This document shows, piece by piece, positions 1-4,794 of a stretch of 5,965 nt of DNA. The notes under the pieces were generated by a model. That model was given only the letters and a program-made list of their open reading frames with translations, was not told where the DNA came from and ran no database searches. The stretch comes from Planctomycetota bacterium (GTDB taxonomy: Bacteria > Planctomycetota > B129-G9), in contig JAUXGI010000082.1 of assembly GCA_030622295.1 (NCBI GenBank), positions 1 to 5,965 on the forward strand. The letters run 5' to 3'. Positions within the stretch are counted from its first letter, which is position 1. Every line of letters starts with the position of its first letter. The translations under genes and the position numbers were made by a program.

Positions 1-31
1 CTGACCCCCTTTCCTCTGTGTCGGGGAAAGG
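1..31. repeat. CTGACCCC-type repeat end with small hairpin after the dehydrogenase
   Basis: Bases 1-10 are CTGACCCCCT, the same core as at 4673-4682 and 5826-5835. It overlaps a 7-bp inverted repeat CCTTTCC (8-14) / GGAAAGG (25-31). Any larger element is cut by the window edge. The remaining 48 bases to the dehydrogenase stop hold nothing I recognise. Confidence 0.45.
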
Positions 32-79
32 TTTACCCACATTTCTGACGTGCACCCGTCCATCTGTGGTTTCGAAGAA

Positions 80-1108
80 TTATGGAATCACTATGGAGCG
101 GATGGTATTGGGGTCGCCCCGGCGCATCAGGTCGAAGGCCTTGTTGATGTCTTCGAGCGGGAATTTCTGCGTCACGAGGTCCGCCACGTGTATCTGCCCC
201 AAGCGCGCCATCTTGATTATCTTCGGGTAATCGACGGGACGGCAGCCCAGCGAGCCGACGACTTCCATCTCGAAGAACATTATCTTGCCGGCGTTGAGGG
301 CGAGGTCCTTGTGCGTATAGCCCACGACGACGAGCCTGCCGCCCTTTTTCAGGCAGTCGAAGGCCTGGCGCTGTGTGGCGGGGTTGCCGATGACTTCGAT
401 GGCGACATCCGCGCCGCCGCCGGTCATCTTCTTGACCGTCTTGCCGAGGTTTTCGACCTCTTTGGCGTTGATGACTTCGGCCGCGCCGAACTTCCTGGCC
501 ATTTCCAGTTTTTCCGGCAGAATGTCCACGGCGATGACGGAGCCGCCGACCGCCGCCGCCACCTGAACCGCGCTCATCCCGACGCCGCCGCATCCGATGA
601 CGACGACATCGTCGCCCGCGCGGACGTTGCCGCGGTTGACCACCGCGTGATACGGCGTCGATATCGCATCCGCGATGATGCACGATTCCTCGAGGGGCAA
701 CTCGTCGGGAAGCGCGAATATGTCCTTGGCCGGCGCCAGGACGTATTCCGCGTAAGCGCCGTCCACCATATTGCCGAACATGACCATGCTCTTGCAGATA
801 TTCTCCCGCCCGCGGCGGCAGAATTCGCAAGTGCCGCAGGTGAGCACGGCCGGCAAGAGCACGCGGTCGCCTTCCTTCCACCCCTTCACGTTTGCGCCCG
901 CCTCGGCGATTGTGCCGGAAGGCTCGTGGCCGAGTATCATCGGCGGCTTCTTGACCGTGGGCACGCCGTGGTCAATGTAATGGAGGTCCGTGTGGCACAC
1001 CCCGCACGCGGCGACCTTGACAAGAACGTCGTCGGGGCCGACCTCCGGTTTCGGCACGTCCCGCATTTCAAGCGGTTTTTCGGGGCTGACAAAGACTGCT
1101 GCTTTCAT
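80..1108 (-). CDS. Zinc-dependent alcohol dehydrogenase (MDR family), candidate 6-hydroxycyclohex-1-ene-1-carbonyl-CoA dehydrogenase (BzdX/Had-like)
   Basis: A 342-residue zinc-type medium-chain dehydrogenase, full length for the family. The catalytic zinc site is visible as GVCHTD (C38, H39) and GHE (H61, E62). The structural zinc loop has four cysteines, C91, C94, C97 and C105. The Rossmann fold carries GCGGVG at 172-177, and the second strand ends in an acidic residue (D195), which favours NAD+ over NADP+. Start: ATG at 1108 has AGGAG seven bases upstream; an in-frame start at 1153 would add 15 residues not seen in the family. It is the last gene of the block, 64 bp after the 73-residue gene. 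In anaerobic benzoate pathways a dehydrogenase of this type oxidises 6-hydroxycyclohex-1-ene-1-carbonyl-CoA to the 6-oxo compound. The ADAISTPYHA stretch and the PAVLTCGTC loop recall Had, but the substrate is inferred mainly from the neighbours, and a general alcohol dehydrogenase remains possible. Confidence 0.9.
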   Translation of the reverse strand: MKAAVFVSPEKPLEMRDVPKPEVGPDDVLVKVAACGVCHTDLHYIDHGVPTVKKPPMILGHEPSGTIAEAGANVKGWKEGDRVLLPAVLTCGTCEFCRRGRENICKSMVMFGNMVDGAYAEYVLAPAKDIFALPDELPLEESCIIADAISTPYHAVVNRGNVRAGDDVVVIGCGGVGMSAVQVAAAVGGSVIAVDILPEKLEMARKFGAAEVINAKEVENLGKTVKKMTGGGADVAIEVIGNPATQRQAFDCLKKGGRLVVVGYTHKDLALNAGKIMFFEMEVVGSLGCRPVDYPKIIKMARLGQIHVADLVTQKFPLEDINKAFDLMRRGDPNTIRSIVIP

Positions 1109-1172
1109 CGCTCTTCTCCTCGCAAGTGACAGAGGTTCAAGACTCAAACGCAACGGGCAACGGTAATCGGCG

Positions 1173-1394
1173 CTATTCTTCCTTTGGCCGGGTGTATATT
1201 ACCCTGTATCGTTCGGGCTCCTGCGCCATGCAGATTATGCAGCCTTCCTCTTCAGCGGGGTCAAACGGCTCCAGATGCACTTCAAAGTCGAGTTCCTGGT
1301 ACATCTCGACCAGTTCGCTCAGGCGCGGCTCGTCTATTACGTTCTGCCGCGTCCAGCCCTGCGCTTCGAGTTCCTGCTGTCGTTTGTTCGCCAT
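1173..1394 (-). CDS. Small conserved-looking protein with a CxxC pair, function unknown
   Basis: A 73-residue protein that I cannot assign to a named family. The first half looks helical and charged. It is followed by a short segment (EVHLEPFDP, about 38-46), an acidic run EEEG, and a Cys pair C52-x2-C55, and ends in a strand-like YRVIYTR at 63-69. There is no signal peptide or membrane segment, so it is probably cytoplasmic. Start: ATG at 1394 has GGAG (bases 1399-1402) four bases upstream; a GTG at 1409 would add five residues and has no good ribosome site. It lies 49 bp after the oxidoreductase stop and 64 bp before the dehydrogenase start, so co-transcription is likely. The two cysteines could bind a metal with a partner or be redox active, but one pair alone cannot hold a full zinc or Fe-S site. 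A role in the pathway is inferred from position only. Confidence 0.78.
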   Translation of the reverse strand: MANKRQQELEAQGWTRQNVIDEPRLSELVEMYQELDFEVHLEPFDPAEEEGCIICMAQEPERYRVIYTRPKEE

Positions 1395-1405
1395 GGCGCT
1401 CCGCC

Positions 1406-1441
1406 TCACAAACGAAACCTGAAGGGGTCAGTCGTTTGTGA
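1406..1441 (-). repeat. Intercistronic hairpin between oxidoreductase and small gene
   Basis: A perfect 10-bp inverted repeat, TCACAAACGA at 1406-1415 and its complement at 1432-1441, encloses an inner 4-bp stem (CTGA 1419-1422 with TCAG 1428-1431) and a G-rich loop. It starts two bases after the oxidoreductase stop codon and ends three bases before the GGAG ribosome site of the next gene. No T-run follows on the minus strand, so it is not a standard Rho-independent terminator. A role in mRNA processing, 3'-end protection or translation of the small gene is inferred. The loop contains GGGGTCAG, the complement of the CTGACCCC motif found elsewhere in the window. Confidence 0.7.
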
Positions 1442-1443
1442 TG

Positions 1444-4044
1444 TTAGAAGAGGTCGTCAAGGTCGTCCTGGCCGCCGCCCGGCAACTCGCCGAACTGCTG
1501 CAAATGCTGCTGTATCAGTTCGCTTTCCCTCTTCGTGTACATCGGGTCTTCCTGGTAACTGAAAAGCGTCACTTCTTCGGCTGACTCAAGTTGCTCCCTC
1601 AGGGCCTGACGGAGATTCTGAACTCCCGCGATTTTGTTTGCCTTTTTGCTTTCATCCGCCAGGATGTACACGCCTTCGATTTCGGGTACGGCCTCAACCG
1701 CTTCTTCATTGAGTTCAATCCATTTATCAGGCGGCAGGACATTCTGCCGCATTTTCAGCCGCAAATCGCACTGAAGACACCGCGATGCTTCCGCAATCGC
1801 AGCGTCCTCGCTCAGAGTCCCCTCTAACGGGCGGAAAGTTTTGCGGCGTTCTTCGGGCGGAACCGCCGGAACCTCGACCCGCTTTCTCCCGGCAAAGCCC
1901 TCCTCGCGTCCGAGGCTCGTCGGAGGCTCTTCGATATCGACGAGGCTTTCGTCGATGTTCCCGTCCCCGCCCAGGTAGCGATTGATGGCGGAGGCGGCCT
2001 TGCGCCCTGATGCAATCGCGTCGATGACGGAGACCGGCCCGCCGGTGGCATCCCCCGCCGCGAACACGCCGTCGAGAGCGGTTTCCATCTCATCGTTTCC
2101 GCAGATAATGCGGCTTCCGTCCGTAATCGCAACGGATGCATCGCGCAGGAAGTCAAGGTCGCTCTGCTGGCCTATTGCGAAGATGACGTTATCCGCTTCG
2201 AAGGATTCCTTCCGGCTCTCGTCGAACTCCGGCGCGAACTTTCCTCTCGCGTCGAACACCGACGTACACCTGACGAAACTCATGCCGGTGACCTTTCCGT
2301 CGGAAACGCGGACGTTCTCGGGGCCGAGGGAGTTGACCACGCCGATGCCTTCTTCGCGCGCCTGCTGCAACTCCCATTCGTAGGCCGGCATCTCCTCCGG
2401 AGATTCGAGGCAGACGAGTCGCACGTCTTCCGCGCCGAGTCGCCCCGCAGTCATGGCCACATCGACGGCGACGTTGCCTCCGCCGACGACGATGACCTTC
2501 CTGCCCAGGGAAGGCTTTTCGCCCATGCGCACCTGTTTGAGAAACTCCAGCCCCCAAAGCACACCGTCGGCGTCCGCGCCCCGGATATCCAGTCTGCGGC
2601 TCTTGCCGGCTCCCACCGCCAGGAGTACGGCGTCAAAACCGTCCGACTTCAAACGCTCCGGGGACAGTCCCGAATCCACGCCCCGACTCTCATTGTAATT
2701 TTCAGATGATTGTCGGAGCCGTAATTCCGGGACAGTTCCCTGCACTCCGTTAGGGAAGCCGGTTCTTATTTCGACGCCGCGTTCGACAATTGCATCTATT
2801 TCCCGCCTCAATACTTCGGTGGGCAAGCGATATTCGGGTATGCCGTAGCGCAGCATACCGCCGGCTTCGGGCGCGGCTTCGAACACGACGGGTTTGTGTC
2901 CTTTCGCGGCGATGTAATAGGCCGCCGTCAGTCCCGCGGGGCCGGCGCCTATTACTGCAACCTTCTTGCCGGTATCGGCGGGCTTCTTTATTTTCCGTTT
3001 CCAGCCTTCGTCGTCGTGGTCCGCCGCATAGCCCTTGAGCGCGCAGATTGCGACGGGTTCATTGACCTCGCTCCGGCGGCATTCGGTCTCGCACGGGTGA
3101 AAGCAGACCCGCCCGAGGACCGCCGGGAAGGGAACCTTCTCGCGGATGAGCGCGGCCGCTTCGCCGTACTTTTTCCCCGCAATCAGCCTGAGATACCCGG
3201 GCACGTCGATGCCCGCGGGGCACGAGCCTTTGCAGGGCAGCAAATCCTTCTCGCGCTCGGCGACGGAGACATCCCTGTCCGCCAGCGCGCCCGTGGGGCA
3301 GACCTCGACACAGGCGGTGCAGAACCTGCAGCCGGATTCGCTCAACGTCGGGGCGACGGTGCCGACTTCAAAACGCCCGTCTTTGTAAACGAAGCCGAGC
3401 GCGTTTGCGCCGCGGACATCGCGGCAGGCGCGGACGCAGCGCGTGCAGCCGATGCAGAGGTTGTAGTCGCGGGTGAAAAGCGGCTCGTCTTCGACAATCG
3501 GCAGTTTCGCGGGGATGTAGCGCGGGGTGTTCTCCTTGATGCCGATGTATTCCGCGACCTTTTGCAGTTCGCAGCAGCCGAGCAGCGGGCAGCATCGCTC
3601 GTCGAGCGGCACGTTGGTCGAGCAGGGCTCGCGGCTGCAACCTTCCTTTTGCGCGCAGGTGAGGCAGGCGTGAGGATGCCTGGCCAGGATGGGCACGAGA
3701 TTGAGCCGCCGCTGTTCTTTTATTTCCGGAGAGTCGGTCGTCACGACCATGCCTTCGGCCACGGGCGTAGTGCAGGAGGTGACCAGGCCGTCCGTGCCTT
3801 CAATCTTCACCAGGCAGAGTTTGCAGCCTTCTGCGTCGCGGAGTTTCGCAGGGTCGATTTCTTCGCCTTCGATTCGCTGGGAGCCGTGGTAGACGGCATC
3901 GACCGGTTCGAGGTCCCGGAAGGCGGGGAGGTCGGGATGGGAGCAGAGGGCGGGGATATAGATGTCGGCCTGTCGAGCGGCGTCGAGCACGCTGATGCCG
4001 TCGTCCACCTGCAATTGCTTCCCGTCGATGGTGATTGTGACCAT
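1444..4044 (-). CDS. Multi-domain Fe-S flavoprotein, NAD(P)H:ferredoxin oxidoreductase (BzdV-like; NuoG-type N-terminus plus GltD-type core)
   Basis: An 866-residue soluble electron-transfer enzyme. Domains in order: a NuoG-like [2Fe-2S] domain with C34, C74, C77 and C91 (the first spacing is about 28 residues longer than usual in NuoG); a His-Cys3 cluster (H123, C127, C130, C136); a Cys-rich stretch with CC at 151-152 and 157-158; a two-[4Fe-4S] ferredoxin domain (C197, C200, C203, C207; C239, C242, C245, C249); a GltD-type Fe-S domain (C271, C275, C314, C318, C322); an FAD site GAGPAG at 366-371; a nucleotide site VVGGGNVAVDVA at 519-530; a second flavin motif AAGDATGG at 662-669; CLQC at 756-759; and a degenerate GIY-YIG-like tail from about 786. 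Start: ATG 4044 opens MVTITIDGK and has GGAG ten bases upstream; ATG 4095 would overlap the ferredoxin gene and adds unrelated residues. By homology it would move electrons between NAD(P)H and the adjacent ferredoxin to supply benzoyl-CoA reductase. Residues 436-462 come from an inserted palindromic element. The donor nucleotide and electron direction are not settled. Confidence 0.93.
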   Translation of the reverse strand: MVTITIDGKQLQVDDGISVLDAARQADIYIPALCSHPDLPAFRDLEPVDAVYHGSQRIEGEEIDPAKLRDAEGCKLCLVKIEGTDGLVTSCTTPVAEGMVVTTDSPEIKEQRRLNLVPILARHPHACLTCAQKEGCSREPCSTNVPLDERCCPLLGCCELQKVAEYIGIKENTPRYIPAKLPIVEDEPLFTRDYNLCIGCTRCVRACRDVRGANALGFVYKDGRFEVGTVAPTLSESGCRFCTACVEVCPTGALADRDVSVAEREKDLLPCKGSCPAGIDVPGYLRLIAGKKYGEAAALIREKVPFPAVLGRVCFHPCETECRRSEVNEPVAICALKGYAADHDDEGWKRKIKKPADTGKKVAVIGAGPAGLTAAYYIAAKGHKPVVFEAAPEAGGMLRYGIPEYRLPTEVLRREIDAIVERGVEIRTGFPNGVQGTVPELRLRQSSENYNESRGVDSGLSPERLKSDGFDAVLLAVGAGKSRRLDIRGADADGVLWGLEFLKQVRMGEKPSLGRKVIVVGGGNVAVDVAMTAGRLGAEDVRLVCLESPEEMPAYEWELQQAREEGIGVVNSLGPENVRVSDGKVTGMSFVRCTSVFDARGKFAPEFDESRKESFEADNVIFAIGQQSDLDFLRDASVAITDGSRIICGNDEMETALDGVFAAGDATGGPVSVIDAIASGRKAASAINRYLGGDGNIDESLVDIEEPPTSLGREEGFAGRKRVEVPAVPPEERRKTFRPLEGTLSEDAAIAEASRCLQCDLRLKMRQNVLPPDKWIELNEEAVEAVPEIEGVYILADESKKANKIAGVQNLRQALREQLESAEEVTLFSYQEDPMYTKRESELIQQHLQQFGELPGGGQDDLDDLF
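2660..2740. repeat. 81-bp palindromic element inserted in frame in the oxidoreductase gene
   Basis: The two ends are imperfect inverted repeats of about 28-29 bp. The left arm starts GGGGACAGTCCCG at 2660 and reaches CCGAC at 2687. The right arm, read on the minus strand from 2740, starts GGGAACTGTCCCGG and reaches CCGAC at 2712. By eye about 21 of 28 positions agree, with one gap. The arms bear their own small palindromes (GGGACAGTCCC at 2661-2671). The length is 81 bp, exactly 27 codons, giving residues 436-462. GltD-type proteins usually run directly from the GVEIRT strand into the conserved GFDAVLLAVG strand, and here the extra residues lie between them. The structure resembles REP or Rickettsia-type in-frame palindromic elements; the family identity is inference. 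Confidence 0.72.
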
Positions 4045-4072
4045 GGTTGCGTGACTCCGATGAGGCCTACTA

Positions 4073-4360
4073 CTACCATGAATGTGAAAGCGCATCGCAC
4101 GGGCAGGCTGCGACGCACGGCAGCGGCGGCCTGTCGGTATCGGGCTTACAGGGGTTGCAGGTGTACTTTATTTTCTTGCGATGTTCTTCCGTGACGCGGG
4201 CGACCTCCTCCTCTGAGAGCGGGTCGTTTTCGTTTTCGGCGACTTCGAGCACGCCGCAGGGACAGGCTGCAACGCATTCGCCGCAGCCGTTGCACTTGTC
4301 GGTGTCGATCGTGATAAAGAAATCGCCCGAGCCGTCTTTGTATCCGTAGTTTGCAAGCAT
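4073..4360 (-). CDS. Two-[4Fe-4S] ferredoxin with Alvin-like second cluster (BzdM-like)
   Basis: A 95-residue ferredoxin. Cluster one has the standard spacing C23-x2-C26-x2-C29-x3-C33-P. Cluster two is C68-x2-C71-x10-C82-x3-C86-P, a stretched loop close to the CX2CX7-9CX3CP of Allochromatium-type ferredoxins, which is also the type I recall for the ferredoxin that feeds benzoyl-CoA reductase in Thauera. A long, charged, probably helical linker (about 48-66) separates the clusters. Each CP is followed by a further cysteine (C35, C88), ten in all. Start: ATG 4360 with GGAG six bases upstream. It precedes the oxidoreductase by 28 bp, so the two are very likely one transcript. Its role would be to carry low-potential electrons from that enzyme to the BzdQ module. 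The 434-bp gap to bzdQ means it may also have its own promoter. Confidence 0.92.
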   Translation of the reverse strand: MLANYGYKDGSGDFFITIDTDKCNGCGECVAACPCGVLEVAENENDPLSEEEVARVTEEHRKKIKYTCNPCKPDTDRPPLPCVAACPCDALSHSW

Positions 4361-4380
4361 TTCTCGCTCCGCTCGAAATC

Positions 4381-4403
4381 AAGTAGCAAAGTAGCAAAGT
4401 AGC
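4381..4403. repeat. Tandem AAAGTAGC repeat, three copies
   Basis: Units at 4381-4387 (one base short), 4388-4395 and 4396-4403, followed by a decayed AGAGTG. The GTAG core is shared with the AGTAGG units (minus strand) at 4692-4739, so the two arrays may belong to one repeat family bracketing the remnant gene. If the promoter at 4412-4442 is real, this array lies in the 5' leader of the ferredoxin mRNA. Confidence 0.75.
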
Positions 4404-4406
4404 AGA

Positions 4407-4442
4407 GTGAAAATATAAGTTTTCACATTTTTGCTGTTCCAA
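4407..4442 (-). promoter_or_regulatory. Candidate ferredoxin promoter overlapped by a 7-bp inverted repeat
   Basis: On the minus strand TTGGAA (4442-4437, four of six matches to TTGACA) is followed, after 19 bases, by TATATT (4417-4412, five of six matches to TATAAT). A start near 4405 would give a leader of about 45 bases. A perfect inverted repeat GTGAAAA/TTTTCAC (4407-4413 and 4420-4426, six-base loop) covers the -10 box and looks like an operator. The spacer is longer than ideal and the region is AT-rich, so chance matches are possible. Confidence 0.35.
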
Positions 4443-4539
4443 GTTTTGCTGCAAGAGCCGATAACATTCTCTCTATCTCACGAGAGTCCTCATATATAAC
4501 TTCTGCATCTGCTTGCTTAGAGCCTATCCCAGAAAGCTG
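4423..4539 (-). pseudogene. C-terminal remnant resembling a four-helix-bundle (S23/IVP-like) protein
   Basis: In one minus-strand frame about 38 codons end at TGA 4423-4425. The last part, EIERMLSALAAKL, followed by GTAKM, closely matches the usual C-terminal helix of the small four-helix-bundle family (AEEIERMLSAL-type endings), and the preceding residues (EVIYEDSRE) fit the end of the same helix. Upstream of about 4540 the frame runs into the GC-rich hairpin region and meets a stop at 4600-4602, with no start and none of the expected 80 or so N-terminal residues. I therefore read it as a truncated gene whose 5' part was replaced or deleted. Assignment is from memory of the family pattern only. 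Confidence 0.45.
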
Positions 4540-4564
4540 CGACCGGGGGGCGGACCCTTTCCCG

Positions 4565-4585
4565 CCCCGCCTTGCGGGGTCTTTT
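4565..4585 (+). terminator. Plus-strand terminator-like hairpin
   Basis: CCCCGC (4565-4570), a three-base loop CTT, GCGGGG (4574-4579), then TCTTTT. The shape is that of a short Rho-independent terminator reading to the right, but no plus-strand gene lies upstream, so it is more likely part of the repeat element or one half of a bidirectional structure with 4635-4661. Confidence 0.4.
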
Positions 4586-4634
4586 GCTTCCGGCCCGCAT
4601 CACTTCGAAGACAGTGTTCGAGGTCAGAAAACGC

Positions 4635-4661
4635 AAAAGGAAAAGAGCGGGCTAGGCCCGC
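4635..4661 (-). terminator. Rho-independent terminator-like hairpin downstream of bzdQ
   Basis: Read on the minus strand: GCGGGC (4661-4656), loop CTA, GCCCGC (4652-4647), then a pyrimidine tail TCTTTTCCTTTT (4646-4635) with nine T in twelve. It lies about 135 bp after the bzdQ stop. If active it would end the bzdQ transcript before the ferredoxin gene and separate the two transcriptionally. Confidence 0.5.
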
Positions 4662-4668
4662 CTCCTCA

Positions 4669-4683
4669 GCGTCTGACCCCCTC
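4669..4683. repeat. GCGTCTGACCCCCTC motif, internal copy
   Basis: This 15-base word is identical to 5822-5836. Both copies are preceded on the plus strand by CCTCCT and a GC-rich hairpin (4647-4661 here, 5792-5813 in the other), so a larger unit seems to be repeated: hairpin, CCTCCT, then the 15-mer. The 10-base core CTGACCCCCT also forms bases 1-10 of the window. Confidence 0.7.
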
Positions 4684-4691
4684 CGTCTGCG

Positions 4692-4739
4692 CCTACTTTC
4701 CTGTCCCTCTCCTACTTTCCTACTTCCTACTCTCCTACT
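4692..4739. repeat. Short tandem-like CCTACT repeats, five copies
   Basis: CCTACT starts at 4692, 4711, 4719, 4726 and 4734, separated by pyrimidine-rich spacers of one to thirteen bases. On the minus strand this is AGTAGG with purine spacers. It lies between the bzdQ stop and the 4669 repeat and stands opposite the AAAGTAGC array on the other side of the remnant gene. Confidence 0.75.
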
Positions 4740-4794
4740 GTATTTTCTCTGCGTCTCAGCCCCTCGCCGAGCCTCGGGATAAACGCCTCTGCGG

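Larger units (their letters stand above)
4361..4794. other. 434-bp repeat-rich spacer between bzdQ and the ferredoxin gene
   Basis: No intact gene is visible. From right to left it holds: a small palindrome CCGAGCCTCGG (4767-4777); five CCTACT units (4692-4739); a GCGTCTGACCCCCTC motif (4669-4683); a minus-strand terminator-like hairpin (4635-4661); a plus-strand terminator-like hairpin (4565-4585); an AT-rich stretch coding a protein remnant (4423-4539); a 20-bp hairpin overlapping a candidate promoter (4407-4442); and three AAAGTAGC units (4381-4403). Composition changes sharply near 4540, from GC-rich to AT-rich, unlike the coding DNA on both sides. The whole stretch reads as an inserted and decayed cassette. 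Confidence 0.7.

Noticed and set aside
33..881. 282-codon minus frame overlapping the dehydrogenase
   Set aside because: Arg/Gly-rich shifted-frame translation of the real gene.
50..1129. Long open frame of 359 codons on the plus strand, antisense to the dehydrogenase
   Set aside because: It mirrors the codon periodicity of a GC-rich gene on the other strand; the product has no recognisable motif, while the minus frame has complete zinc and Rossmann motifs.
2896..4194. Open frame of 432 codons on the plus strand over the oxidoreductase and ferredoxin
   Set aside because: Antisense to two well-supported Fe-S genes; low-complexity Ala/Arg/Gly composition and no family pattern.
4146..4454. Minus frame of 102 codons across the ferredoxin start
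   Set aside because: It overlaps the ferredoxin in another frame and becomes Arg-rich there; only the separate frame ending at 4423 shows a family-like pattern.
4520..4540. Insertion-sequence terminus suggested by GAGCCTATCCCAGAAA
   Set aside because: No matching inverted copy in the window and no transposase; the bases are better explained as part of the remnant reading frame.
4381..4739. CRISPR array
   Set aside because: Units are only 6-8 bases and spacing is too short; there are no unique spacers of 25-40 bases and no cas genes.
4513..4782. 89-codon plus frame in the bzdQ-ferredoxin spacer
   Set aside because: It runs through repeats and hairpins; Pro/Ser/Leu-rich with no domain and no ribosome site noted.
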